Part shown: piece after piece, positions 9,190 to 17,792 of the stretch
How positions within the stretch are numbered: the first letter of the stretch is position 1
Layout: every line of letters starts with the position of its first letter
Assembly (NCBI GenBank): GCA_004322425.1
Contig: SCVJ01000032.1
Coordinates: 1-64,000 of the forward strand
Length of the DNA stretch: 64,000 bases
Reading direction: 5' to 3'
DNA from: Chitinophagaceae bacterium
GTDB lineage: Bacteria > Bacteroidota > Bacteroidia > Chitinophagales > Chitinophagaceae
Made by a program: the position numbers and the translations under genes
Notes under the pieces: generated by a model
The model's database searches: none
Told to the model about the DNA's origin: nothing
The model's input: the letters and a program-made list of their open reading frames with translations, nothing else

Positions 9190-11004
9190 GTGCCTGATTG
9201 CATTGCGCTATTACCCGATCATATTGCTAATCAAATTGCTGCCGGTGAAGTTATTCAGCGTCCCGCCTCGGCTGTAAAAGAGCTTTTAGAAAATGCAGTG
9301 GATGCAGGCGCTACTGAAATAAAACTAATAATTACCGATGCCGGTAAATCGTTGATTCAAGTAATTGATAATGGAACGGGGATGAGTGAAACCGATGCTC
9401 GAATGAGTTTTGAACGACATGCCACCTCAAAAATTCAAACCATTGACGATCTGTTTCAAATTCGTACCATGGGTTTTCGTGGCGAAGCATTGGCTTCCAT
9501 TGCTGCCGTAGCACAAGTTGAATTAAAGACTAAAAAAGCAGACGACACTACGGGAATATTTATTGAAGTTGAAAATAGTGTTGTAAAAAAACAAGAAGTA
9601 ATTGCTGCACCCACTGGCACCAGTATTGCTATGAAAAATTTATTTTTCAATGTACCGGCACGTCGCAATTTTTTGAAAAGCAATGCAGCAGAAATGCGCC
9701 ACATCATCGATGAATTTACAAGAGTGTCATTGGCTTTTCCCAACATTTTCTTTTCACTTTTTTCCAACAACCAACCCGTATTTCATTTAGAACCCGGAAA
9801 TCTAAAACAAAGAATTCTTCAATTGTTGGGCAATAATTACAACACGAAACTGGTGTCGGTAAAAGAAGAAACCGACTATATGAATATTTATGGTTTTGTG
9901 GGAAAACCTGATACAGCAAAAAAAACCAGAGGCGATCAGTACTTTTTGGTAAACAATCGGTTTATAAAAAGTCCGTATTTGAATCATGCGGTTACCAGTT
10001 CCTTTCGGGAAATGATTGCTAAAGATAGTTTTCCAGCCTATGTTCTTTGTATTGATTTAGATCCTGCTCATGTTGATATTAATGTACATCCCACCAAACA
10101 AGAAATAAAATTTGAAGACGAAAAAATTATTTATGCCTTTGTTCAAGCAGCAGTAAAACATTCCTTGGCGCAATTTAGTGTGGCGCCTGCTTTGGATTTT
10201 GATTTGGATGCAGCTATTCAACAGCTCCCTTCAATACAACAACCTTTCACCGAAAAACAACAAGCAACCACCCAATCAGGTTCTATTTTTAAAGGATTTA
10301 CTGAAATGCATCAAGCTCATTTTATTGAACCCTCCAAAAAAAATGAACTGAAACCCTGGAAAGATTTATATGAGCTTAGTGAATTAAATACTGAAAAGCC
10401 AATTGAAAATCTTTCACTTGAATTTCTAAATAATAATACAGATGAAAAAATAATTCAACTGCATCAACAGTTTATTCTTGTTTCATCTTCAACAGGTTTT
10501 ATTCTTGTACAACAACAATTGGCACATGAACGAATTATTTATGAACAGTTACAAAATTCGTTAAAGGGAAAAAATATTCCTACACAAAAATCGCTGTTCC
10601 CCATAACCCTTACAGTTTCTGCAGCCGATGCAATTTTGCTCGAAGAATTGAGTGGCGATTTATTGCAGTTTGGTTATTGTGTTGAACCTTTTGGTAAAAA
10701 TAGTTTTGTATTACAGGGCACTCCGGCCGATGTAGAACAAGGAAACGAAAAACAAGTTTTCGATTCTTTGTTGGAACAATTCAAACATTTTAGCTCCGAA
10801 CTTAATTTTTCAAAACGAGAAAAATTAATTCGTTCTTTGGCAAAGCAACAAGCCACAAAAACAGGAAAGCAGCTAACTGAAACAGAAATGCAATTTTTAG
10901 TAAAAAATTTATTCGACTGTAAACTGCCTAATATATCTCCAGATGGCGCTCCTACTTACTTGGAATTTAAAAAAGATCAGTTGGAAAAAATGTTCGGTAA
11001 ATAA
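9190..11004 (+). CDS. mutL: DNA mismatch repair protein MutL
   Basis: MutL couples mismatch recognition by MutS to strand removal. The GHKL ATPase region is complete: IANQIAAGEV, KELLENAVDAGA, DNGTGM and GFRGEALASI motifs in the first 110 residues. I start at GTG 9190 because the product then begins as the family does (VPDCIALLPDHIANQ) and because a promoter box lies between it and the earlier TTG at 9130. The C-terminal domain is present, but the endonuclease motifs are not: the DQHA-type motif reads QQQLAHER, the ACHR-type motif reads AKQQA, and CPHGRP reads SPDGAP. Incision by this protein is therefore doubtful. Confidence 0.95.
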   Translation: MPDCIALLPDHIANQIAAGEVIQRPASAVKELLENAVDAGATEIKLIITDAGKSLIQVIDNGTGMSETDARMSFERHATSKIQTIDDLFQIRTMGFRGEALASIAAVAQVELKTKKADDTTGIFIEVENSVVKKQEVIAAPTGTSIAMKNLFFNVPARRNFLKSNAAEMRHIIDEFTRVSLAFPNIFFSLFSNNQPVFHLEPGNLKQRILQLLGNNYNTKLVSVKEETDYMNIYGFVGKPDTAKKTRGDQYFLVNNRFIKSPYLNHAVTSSFREMIAKDSFPAYVLCIDLDPAHVDINVHPTKQEIKFEDEKIIYAFVQAAVKHSLAQFSVAPALDFDLDAAIQQLPSIQQPFTEKQQATTQSGSIFKGFTEMHQAHFIEPSKKNELKPWKDLYELSELNTEKPIENLSLEFLNNNTDEKIIQLHQQFILVSSSTGFILVQQQLAHERIIYEQLQNSLKGKNIPTQKSLFPITLTVSAADAILLEELSGDLLQFGYCVEPFGKNSFVLQGTPADVEQGNEKQVFDSLLEQFKHFSSELNFSKREKLIRSLAKQQATKTGKQLTETEMQFLVKNLFDCKLPNISPDGAPTYLEFKKDQLEKMFGK

Positions 11005-11038
11005 ATTAATACTCAAAAATTAATTATTCTTTTTACTA

Positions 11039-12172
11039 TTAATTTCTTTCCATGGCACGCAACCAGCGTTCAGGGATTTCATTTCTACTTGCTTGCGAAT
11101 AATCTTTATAACTACACGCAATAAATTTTTTATCGGGCATTTGCATCCACCAACGGCCGGTTTTTTTGCTTTGTAAAAAAATAGTTTCTACTTCAGCAAA
11201 TACAAGATGATATTCATTAAACGATTCTTTTTCGCCAAAACTAGCTTCTTTAATTCCGCGGCTACGGCCATCAACTAAATACCAAATCATTTGACTTATT
11301 TGCTTTGCAGTTAGTTCATTTTGATCACTATCTTCATCGTAACCATAAATACCAACGGTGCTGATGTTGGGGCTCATGCCGGCATAACGCATCAACACAC
11401 AAGCTTCTTCTCCGTTAAATCCATTGGGTAAATTATTTTTCGAAGGGGCGTATGCGTGGGCAATAGCTGAAATATCGAAACTTAATAGTTGTGAATTGCG
11501 CAAAACGGGCTCCATTTCTTCAATATTTTCCTTCACACTTCCAACTCGATAACAATCGAAACGAAGTTTATCCATTGTTTCCAACATGCGTGGATGTACA
11601 TAATAACTTTGAAACCCAATATGATTATAATGGCGGATAAAATTGGGCTCACTAGTTAGCATTTCCATTAAAAAATGATTGCTTCTAAGTAGAGAACTCA
11701 TATCGATGTCGATGTGTGCATCAATAGTTGTTGCTTCAACAATGGATTTATTTTCTCCATAGGCAAAATATTGAGCCAAACTAAGATCGTGAGAGCCGCC
11801 CAAAATAATAACCATTTTATTTTCGTTCAACAATTCTTTGATCACTGTTTTTAGTGCCGCATAAGTATCATTCAAACTGGCTCCTCTCTGTAAATTTCCA
11901 AGGTCGGTCAACTGAATATCCGAATGCCAAAAAAATAACGAATACAGTTGATGTCGAATAGCATCTTGAGAAGAAGTAAATTCGTCACCATTTCCTCGTT
12001 GCTCACCACAACCAATTAAAATAATATCGGCGGTTTCAATGTCAGGAAATCCTACTTCATCATACGCCTTTATTATGCTCCCAATCTGGCCTTCTTTATA
12101 TCCTTGATCAGACGAAAGTTGAGATTTGTTAATAGGAGTTAGAAAGTCGGCAATTTTTAAAAAATCAGACAT
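11039..12172 (-). CDS. Arginase/formimidoylglutamase family protein
   Basis: A ureohydrolase-fold enzyme, probably hydrolysing a guanidino or formimino substrate. Metal-binding motifs are visible as GGSHDLS and DAHIDID, but the third motif, normally SxDxDxxDP, reads SFDISAIAH, so the second Asp ligand is Ser. This version is common in a Bacteroidota subgroup usually annotated formimidoylglutamase; the substrate is uncertain, and no histidine-degradation genes are nearby. I chose the ATG (377 aa) over an in-frame TTG three codons upstream. A -7-like TATCTTGC lies 6 nt before the ATG. It is divergent from pheS. Confidence 0.85.
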   Translation of the reverse strand: MSDFLKIADFLTPINKSQLSSDQGYKEGQIGSIIKAYDEVGFPDIETADIILIGCGEQRGNGDEFTSSQDAIRHQLYSLFFWHSDIQLTDLGNLQRGASLNDTYAALKTVIKELLNENKMVIILGGSHDLSLAQYFAYGENKSIVEATTIDAHIDIDMSSLLRSNHFLMEMLTSEPNFIRHYNHIGFQSYYVHPRMLETMDKLRFDCYRVGSVKENIEEMEPVLRNSQLLSFDISAIAHAYAPSKNNLPNGFNGEEACVLMRYAGMSPNISTVGIYGYDEDSDQNELTAKQISQMIWYLVDGRSRGIKEASFGEKESFNEYHLVFAEVETIFLQSKKTGRWWMQMPDKKFIACSYKDYSQASRNEIPERWLRAMERN

Positions 12173-12231
12173 AGGTTGCAAGATAAGAAGAACCGATTAG
12201 TTTGTTGGTCGTTGGCTTTTGAACTGTTCTG

Positions 12232-12239
12232 TATATTTG
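12232..12239 (+). promoter_or_regulatory. -7 box of the pheS promoter, 4 nt before the start codon
   Basis: TATATTTG matches the consensus exactly, with a TTG 17 nt upstream that can serve as -33. Only 4 nt separate it from the ATG, so the message would be leaderless or nearly so. Confidence 0.6.
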
Positions 12240-12243
12240 TACA

Positions 12244-13275
12244 ATGAGTGACGTTTTACAAAAAATACAGAGCTTAAAAAAGGAAATCGAACTTTTCGAA
12301 TTCGCAAATGATCAATCGGCAGAAGAATTTCGAATAAAATATTTGGGCACAAAAGGAATTGTGAAGGAGTTAATGAGCGAAATGAAAAATATTCCTGTTG
12401 AGCAAAAAAAAGAATTTGGACAAATTTTAAATGAGTTTAAACAATTTACAGAATCCAAATATGAATCGCTGAAACAATCAAGTGGTTCAGAAAAAATTTC
12501 ATCTCACGATCAAATTGATTACACTTTGCCTGGAGATGAGATGCCTTTAGGAAGTAGGCACCCCATCAGTTTAATGCAAAACAGTATTCTTACAATTTTC
12601 CAACGACTAGGATTTGCTGTTGCTGAAGGACCCGAAATTGAAGATGACTGGCACAATTTTACAGCACTTAATTTACCAGAGCATCATCCTGCACGCGACA
12701 TGCAAGACACTTTTTATGTGCAACAAAATCCTGATTGGCTTTTGAGAACACATACCAGCAATACACAAATTCGTGAAATGCAGAAAAACAAACCACCCAT
12801 TCGTGTTATTTGTCCGGGCAGGGTTTATCGCAACGAAACGATTAGCGCACGAAGTCATTGTTTTTTTCATCAGGTGGAAGGATTATACATTGATGAAAAA
12901 GTATCGTTTGCTGACTTAAAACAAACGCTTTATTTTTTTGCTAAAGAAATGTATGGCAAGGATGTAAAAATTCGTTTTCGTCCTTCCTATTTTCCATTTA
13001 CCGAACCTAGTGCGGAAATGGATATCAGTTGTACTTTGTGTGCCGGTGCCGGATGTACTGTTTGTAAAAGAACAGGATGGCTCGAAATATTAGGATGCGG
13101 CATGGTACATCCTAACGTTTTACAAAACTGTGGGATTGATTCTGAAAAATATACAGGTTTTGCATTTGGAATGGGAGTGGAGCGTCCTGCATTATTAAAA
13201 TACGGCATCAACGATATTAGATTATTCAGCGAAAATGATGTTCGCTTTTTGAAACAATTTACGTCAGCAATCTAA
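12244..13275 (+). CDS. pheS: Phenylalanyl-tRNA synthetase alpha subunit
   Basis: It forms the catalytic half of the alpha2-beta2 enzyme that charges tRNA-Phe. The N-terminal coiled coil is followed by class II motifs: motif 2 around RVICPGRVYRNETI, and the GMGVERPALLKYGI motif 3 near the C-terminus. A Cys cluster (CTLCAGAGCTVC) sits before the last motif, as in the family. 343 aa is normal. The beta subunit gene pheT is not adjacent. The stop codon shares one base with the next ATG (TAATG), which points to translational coupling with the dehydrogenase gene. Confidence 0.97.
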   Translation: MSDVLQKIQSLKKEIELFEFANDQSAEEFRIKYLGTKGIVKELMSEMKNIPVEQKKEFGQILNEFKQFTESKYESLKQSSGSEKISSHDQIDYTLPGDEMPLGSRHPISLMQNSILTIFQRLGFAVAEGPEIEDDWHNFTALNLPEHHPARDMQDTFYVQQNPDWLLRTHTSNTQIREMQKNKPPIRVICPGRVYRNETISARSHCFFHQVEGLYIDEKVSFADLKQTLYFFAKEMYGKDVKIRFRPSYFPFTEPSAEMDISCTLCAGAGCTVCKRTGWLEILGCGMVHPNVLQNCGIDSEKYTGFAFGMGVERPALLKYGINDIRLFSENDVRFLKQFTSAI

Positions 13276-14120
13276 TGACTCGAACAATTTGCATTTGCGG
13301 CGCCGGAACAATGGGAAGCGGAATAGCCCAAGCCTCTGCTTTTGCCGGATTTTATACTTTGCTCTACGACCTCAACGAAACTGTGTTGGAAAATGCAAAA
13401 GCGAACATTGAAAAAAACCTTCAGTCGCTGGTTACCAAAAATAAAATTTCGGAAGAAGTAAAAATTGCCACAATCAATAACCTTCATTTTACGAATGATT
13501 TATATGATTGTCTTGCTGATATAGTGATTGAAGCTATTATTGAAAAAACAGAAGCTAAAATTTCGTTGTTTAATCAATTAGCCGAAATCAATCATAGCGA
13601 AACCATTTTTGCCACCAATACTTCATCGCTTTCCGTAACGAAAATAGCAGCTGGCATTAAAAATCCGGAACGGGTAATTGGCATGCATTTTTTTAATCCA
13701 GCACCCATTATGAAATTGGTGGAAATAATTACTGGCCCAACTACTAACTTGACTGTTCTTGAAATGAGTGTTGATCTCACAAAAAAAATGGGAAAAATAC
13801 CAGTCATTTGTAAAGATTCTCCGGGGTTTATTGTAAATCGCGTAGCTCGTCCTTATTATATTGAAGCGCTTCGATTATTAGAAAATAATTTTGCCGATCA
13901 TTCAACTATCGATTCTGTAATGCAATCAACCGGATTTAAACTGGGACCTTTTAAATTAATGGATTTGATTGGCAACGATATTAATTATGCCGTAAGCTGT
14001 TCTGTTTACGAACAACTTGGAAAACCGGAACGACTTTTGCCTTCATTCATTCAAAAAGAAAAAGTAACAGCTGGTGCGTTAGGAAAAAAAACAAAACTTG
14101 GTTATTATCGCTACGAATAA
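13275..14120 (+). CDS. 3-hydroxyacyl-CoA (3-hydroxybutyryl-CoA) dehydrogenase
   Basis: NAD-dependent oxidation of 3-hydroxyacyl-CoA, or the reverse, in short-chain fatty acid metabolism. The Rossmann motif GAGTMGSGIAQ is at the N-terminus, and NTSSLS and GMHFFNPAPIM carry the catalytic Ser and His. A C-terminal dimerisation domain completes the 281 aa, typical of stand-alone enzymes lacking a hydratase domain. It overlaps pheS by one base and is followed 18 nt later by an SDR gene. The link with pheS looks like genome packing, not a pathway. Confidence 0.93.
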   Translation: MTRTICICGAGTMGSGIAQASAFAGFYTLLYDLNETVLENAKANIEKNLQSLVTKNKISEEVKIATINNLHFTNDLYDCLADIVIEAIIEKTEAKISLFNQLAEINHSETIFATNTSSLSVTKIAAGIKNPERVIGMHFFNPAPIMKLVEIITGPTTNLTVLEMSVDLTKKMGKIPVICKDSPGFIVNRVARPYYIEALRLLENNFADHSTIDSVMQSTGFKLGPFKLMDLIGNDINYAVSCSVYEQLGKPERLLPSFIQKEKVTAGALGKKTKLGYYRYE

Positions 14121-14138
14121 AACAATAAAATTTCAATT

Positions 14139-15122
14139 ATGATTTTAGTAACCGGTGGCACAGGATTTCTTGGAGCTTATATAATTAAGGAACTGATAGA
14201 AAAAGGACATAAAGTAAGGGCTATCCGCCGCTCAAGTCAATATCCAGGTTTTATTTCAAAAGAAATTTTTGATCAAGTAGAATGGGTAGATGCAGATATA
14301 CTGGATGTTGATTCCCTAAACGATGCTATGCAAAATGTGGAAAGCATTATCCACTCAGCTGCGGTCGTTTCTTTTGCGGCCAAAGAAAGAAAAAACATGT
14401 ACATCGTCAATATCGATGGTACTGCCAATGTTGTAAACCTTGCTCTTGAAAATAAAATTAAAAAACTGGTACATATTAGTTCGGTTGCGGCGTTGGGAAG
14501 AACTGAAAGTGGTGATATGGTCAACGAAGAAAAAACTTGGGTAGAAAGTACGCTTAACACGCATTACGCTATTACCAAATACAAAGCAGAATTGGAAGTA
14601 TGGCGAGGAATTGCAGAAGGATTGAACGGAGTTATATTAAATCCGAGTACCATACTTGGATTTGGAAATTGGAATTCGGGCAGTTGTTTAATTTTTAAAA
14701 ATGCAAACAACAATTTTCCGTGGTACACTGACGGTGTAAATGGTTTTGTAGCAGTGGAAGATGTTGCAAAAGCAGCTGTTGCATTACTGGAGTCTTCTAT
14801 TTCGGAACAACGATTTATAATCAATGGAGAAAATTGGGGATTCAAAAAACTATTTTCCACTATGGCCACTCAATTTGGTAAAAAAATTCCTTCCAAAAAA
14901 GCAACACCTTTTTTAAGCGGAATTGCTTGGAGATTGGAATTGATAAAATCAATTTTTACAGGGCAAACACCACTTTTAACAAAAGAAAGTTCAAAGATTG
15001 CACAAAGCAAAACTTATTTTGAAAACGATAAATTACTAAAGGCACTACCCGGATTTTCTTTTACAACACTTGAAGACACTATTAGAATTGCATGTAAAAA
15101 ATACAAAGAATCGTTGCGTTAA
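14139..15122 (+). CDS. NAD(P)-dependent epimerase/dehydratase (extended SDR)
   Basis: An extended short-chain dehydrogenase resembling dihydroflavonol reductases and sugar epimerases. The cofactor motif GGTGFLGAYI begins at residue 5, and the catalytic Tyr/Lys pair is in YAITKYK. The substrate cannot be told from sequence; Bacteroidota homologues act on sugars or on acyl/steroid-like ketones. 327 aa is normal. It ends 4 nt from the convergent LpxD-like gene, and it is the last gene of the pheS transcription unit. Confidence 0.88.
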   Translation: MILVTGGTGFLGAYIIKELIEKGHKVRAIRRSSQYPGFISKEIFDQVEWVDADILDVDSLNDAMQNVESIIHSAAVVSFAAKERKNMYIVNIDGTANVVNLALENKIKKLVHISSVAALGRTESGDMVNEEKTWVESTLNTHYAITKYKAELEVWRGIAEGLNGVILNPSTILGFGNWNSGSCLIFKNANNNFPWYTDGVNGFVAVEDVAKAAVALLESSISEQRFIINGENWGFKKLFSTMATQFGKKIPSKKATPFLSGIAWRLELIKSIFTGQTPLLTKESSKIAQSKTYFENDKLLKALPGFSFTTLEDTIRIACKKYKESLR

Positions 15123-15126
15123 ACTT

Positions 15127-16074
15127 TTATTTATCAACCATTACTTTCTTCCACAAAAGAGGAATTCTTTTGATCCACACCAGTTCTTTTCTTTTTTGTT
15201 GTGCTTCTCCGACAGGAAAACCAAAATATGTTTTTCCACCTTTCAAAGATGATGTAACACCACTTTTGCCCAATACAATGGCACCTTTCCCAATCGTTAA
15301 TGTTTTATTCACACCTACTTGCCCCCATAACACTACATTATCTTCAATTATTGTAGCGCCGGCAATACCTACCTGAGCAGCAAACAAACAGTTTTTTCCA
15401 ATATTGGTATCGTGTCCTAGGTGTACCATATTGTCCAATTTTGTCCCGGCACCAATTCGTGTATCGCCACTCACACCACGGTCAATAGTACAAGCGGCTC
15501 CAATTTCTACATCATTTTCTATTACCACCCTACCACAACTTTTCATTTTTTTATAATGAATATCTCTATTTGCTTTTTTATTATAATAGAAAGCATCGCT
15601 ACCAATTACAGTTCCGGATTGAACAATTACATGATCGCCCAATACACAATGATCCAATATTGTAACATTGGGATGAATGATACAATGATGACCAATACTA
15701 ACTTCATTACCAATATAAACTCCGGGCATAATCACTGTGGAGTTTTCAATTTTTGCTGTATCGCTAATCATTTTCATGCTTGGAGAAAATGGACGAAAAT
15801 GGTGGACCAATTTTTGATACGCTTCAAATGGATCTTCCACAATTAATAAAGTTTTACTTGATGGGAAATCAACTCTTTCATTGATAATTATAAATGTTGC
15901 ATCTGAAGTTAGACAAGCATTGTAATATTTTGGATGATCTACAAATACGATATCTCCTGTTTCAACTTGATGTATTTCATTAATACCGGTAGCGTGCTGA
16001 ATATTATTTCCAACAATCTCGGCATTAATCATAGCAGCAATTTCGCTAATACCAACGGGGGTTTTAAAACGCAT
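15127..16074 (-). CDS. LpxD-like UDP-3-O-acylglucosamine N-acyltransferase
   Basis: A left-handed beta-helix acyltransferase, recognised by hexapeptide repeats from about residue 105 to 270 and by the LpxD-type catalytic His segment (VHLGHDTNIG). The first 95 residues form the uridine-binding domain. LpxD adds the second hydroxyacyl chain to lipid A precursors in the cytoplasm. At 315 aa it is somewhat shorter than classical LpxD, and there is no lpxA, lpxC or fabZ beside it, so it may be a second LpxD paralogue with a modified acceptor. Confidence 0.82.
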   Translation of the reverse strand: MRFKTPVGISEIAAMINAEIVGNNIQHATGINEIHQVETGDIVFVDHPKYYNACLTSDATFIIINERVDFPSSKTLLIVEDPFEAYQKLVHHFRPFSPSMKMISDTAKIENSTVIMPGVYIGNEVSIGHHCIIHPNVTILDHCVLGDHVIVQSGTVIGSDAFYYNKKANRDIHYKKMKSCGRVVIENDVEIGAACTIDRGVSGDTRIGAGTKLDNMVHLGHDTNIGKNCLFAAQVGIAGATIIEDNVVLWGQVGVNKTLTIGKGAIVLGKSGVTSSLKGGKTYFGFPVGEAQQKRKELVWIKRIPLLWKKVMVDK

Positions 16075-16088
16075 ACACTAAATTTTTA

Positions 16089-16096
16089 CAAAGATA
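16089..16096 (-). promoter_or_regulatory. -7 box of the LpxD-like gene promoter
   Basis: On the minus strand it reads TATCTTTG, an exact consensus match, ending 14 nt before the ATG. It is divergent from the candidate RNA promoter. Confidence 0.55.
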
Positions 16097-16225
16097 ATTC
16101 TCGACAGTTGCTTGTAATTTTTTATCTTTTATTAGAATTAATCACTCCTTTTTTATACTCACTAACTTTTTATTTGATTTCGATTATCCACAACTATAGA
16201 AAAATGTTAATAAAATTTATTCAAA

Positions 16226-16233
16226 TATTTTTC
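16226..16233 (+). promoter_or_regulatory. Possible -7 box of the candidate small RNA
   Basis: TATTTTTC differs from TAnnTTTG by its last base. It would place transcription start near 16238-16241, just before the first stem of the structured element. Confidence 0.35.
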
Positions 16234-16237
16234 TGTC

Positions 16238-16335
16238 GTATAAATTCTTAGTAACATTGTGTAGGGAAATTCGTTTCCCGATACTTACTAACCCATCTCC
16301 ATATTAATCTCTCGAATCTTCGGGAGATTTTTTTT
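16238..16335 (+). ncRNA. Candidate structured small RNA between the lpxD-like gene and yicC
   Basis: No protein-coding gene lies here on +, yet the stretch contains three nested or consecutive stems. The outer stem pairs TTAGTAA (16248-16254) with TTACTAA (16285-16291). The inner stem pairs GGGAAA (16264-16269) with TTTCCC (16274-16279) across a TTCG tetraloop. An intrinsic terminator follows (16306-16335). yicC has its own promoter box after that terminator. It is not tRNA, SRP RNA, RNase P RNA or tmRNA by any signature I can see. It could alternatively be a leader attenuator for yicC. The precise 5' end is inferred. Confidence 0.45.
16306..16335 (+). terminator. Intrinsic terminator upstream of yicC
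   Basis: An 11-bp stem, AATCTCTCGAA with TTCGGGAGATT (one G-T pair), closes a 2-nt loop, and the 3' arm runs into a tract of eight T. It ends transcription on + although no plus-strand gene lies between it and the previous gene's stop at 15122. Confidence 0.8.
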
Positions 16336-16372
16336 ATATAAAAAAGAATTAACAAGTACCGCAAGTGTTGAA

Positions 16373-16380
16373 TAACTTTA
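16373..16380 (+). promoter_or_regulatory. -7 box of the yicC promoter
   Basis: TAACTTTA (last base A instead of G) lies 24 nt before the yicC ATG and downstream of the terminator, so yicC need not depend on upstream transcription. Confidence 0.45.
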
Positions 16381-16404
16381 CGTATTACATCAAAATAATA
16401 TTTC

Positions 16405-17280
16405 ATGCTTAAATCCATGACTGGTTTTGGAAGAGCCGAACAAGCCGTTGGCGATAAAACATTTTTAATTGATATTAAATCGTTAAACGGAAAACAATTT
16501 GAATTACAATTACGGCTTCCAGCATTTTTGAAACCGTTTGAATTTGAAATTCGGCGAATCTTATCCGCTAAACTGGGAAGGGGCAGCATTGATTGTGCTA
16601 TTAGTTTGAAAGAATCGGGGAAAGCAAGGCCAGTCGCTATTAATACGGAGCTTGCTAAAGCCTATTATCACTCATTAACTGAGCTTACATCGTCGCTCAA
16701 CTTAGACACCTCTCATCTTTTAAGCACCCTTTTGAAGCTACCAGAAGTAATAACACCAACAGGTGAAACGCTGACAGATCAGGAATGGGACGAATTCAAA
16801 AAAATTATTGAATCGGCTATTGATAATCTAGAAATTCATCGAAATGATGAAGGGAATATGTTGGAAAAAGAATTACTTTTTAGAGTTGAAAATATTTTAA
16901 AACTACAAGAAGGAATTGTTCAACTAGAGCCGCTTCGCCAAAAAACTATTCGTGAAAGAATTACTAAATTGTTAGAAGAACAAATTGGAAAAGAAAATTA
17001 TGATAAAAACAGACTCGAACAAGAGTTAATTTATTATATCGAAAAAATTGATCTGACTGAAGAACAATCAAGATTAAAGAATCACTGCGAATATTTTAAA
17101 ACCGTCCTAACAGAAAATGAAGATGCGAAGGGCAAAAAATTATCTTTCATTATGCAGGAAATTGGCCGAGAGATAAATACAACGGGATCGAAAGCCAATG
17201 ATGCAACAATTCAAAAAATAGTAGTTCTGATGAAAGACGAATTGGAAAAAGCAAAGGAACAGGTTTTAAATGTGCTCTAA
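16405..17280 (+). CDS. yicC: YicC/YloC family endoribonuclease
   Basis: A stress-induced endoribonuclease family; E. coli YicC works with PNPase in turning over small RNAs. The N-terminal MLKSMTGFGRAE and the C-terminal TGSKANDATIQKIVV-type segment are the family hallmarks, and 291 aa is the usual length. A long helical, Glu/Lys-rich middle (about 140-240) is typical. It overlaps gldH by 11 nt. The proximity of a candidate small RNA is suggestive only. Confidence 0.93.
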   Translation: MLKSMTGFGRAEQAVGDKTFLIDIKSLNGKQFELQLRLPAFLKPFEFEIRRILSAKLGRGSIDCAISLKESGKARPVAINTELAKAYYHSLTELTSSLNLDTSHLLSTLLKLPEVITPTGETLTDQEWDEFKKIIESAIDNLEIHRNDEGNMLEKELLFRVENILKLQEGIVQLEPLRQKTIRERITKLLEEQIGKENYDKNRLEQELIYYIEKIDLTEEQSRLKNHCEYFKTVLTENEDAKGKKLSFIMQEIGREINTTGSKANDATIQKIVVLMKDELEKAKEQVLNVL

Positions 17281-17785
17281 AAAAACATATTCAACTTTGT
17301 TAATGGCAAATTGCAGACTTTCTTTTTTATTATTCGCCTTTAGTGGTAGCTTCCTGTATTCGTGTACCACTTTGGATTTCACTGAAGTTTCTGCGAATAT
17401 CCCACAAAAAAAATGGGACAGCAAACAGAAACACGAGTTGCTTTTTACACTTATAGATACCACCGTTTCCTATGAATTATTTTTAGTACTTCGTCATAAT
17501 GAGGCATATCGATTCAATAATATTTGGATACAACTAACCATTCAACAACCCAACAACCAAATAGAAAATTATCGAATAGAAAAGATATTAGCTAGCAACG
17601 AAATGGGCTGGCTTGGCAGTGGCTTAAGTGATATTTATGAGCATCGAATACCGCTTGCTTTGCCTAATTTCTTATTTAAACAAAAGGGTCGATATAAAAT
17701 TGTAATGGAACAAATTATGCGCGAAGATCCGCTGCAGAATATTATTAGCGCCGGACTTCGACTAGAAAAGAAATCCAACAGCTAA
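17270..17785 (+). CDS. gldH: Gliding motility lipoprotein GldH
   Basis: GldH is required for gliding in Flavobacterium and is often kept in non-gliding relatives with the type IX secretion machinery. The N-terminus has a hydrophobic stretch and the lipobox LYSC, so the protein should be an outer- or inner-membrane lipoprotein facing the periplasm. The body matches the family (YELFLVLRHNEAYRFNNIW and a C-terminal EQIMREDPL). The first ATG overlaps yicC by 11 nt, suggesting coupling; an ATG at 17303 would give a shorter signal peptide (MANCRLSFLLF...) and is also plausible. Confidence 0.88.
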   Translation: MCSKKTYSTLLMANCRLSFLLFAFSGSFLYSCTTLDFTEVSANIPQKKWDSKQKHELLFTLIDTTVSYELFLVLRHNEAYRFNNIWIQLTIQQPNNQIENYRIEKILASNEMGWLGSGLSDIYEHRIPLALPNFLFKQKGRYKIVMEQIMREDPLQNIISAGLRLEKKSNS

Positions 17786-17792
17786 CCATTTT

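Noticed and set aside
16248-16589. Minus-strand 113-codon frame before and inside yicC
   Set aside because: It runs antisense through yicC and the structured RNA region and shows no family resemblance.
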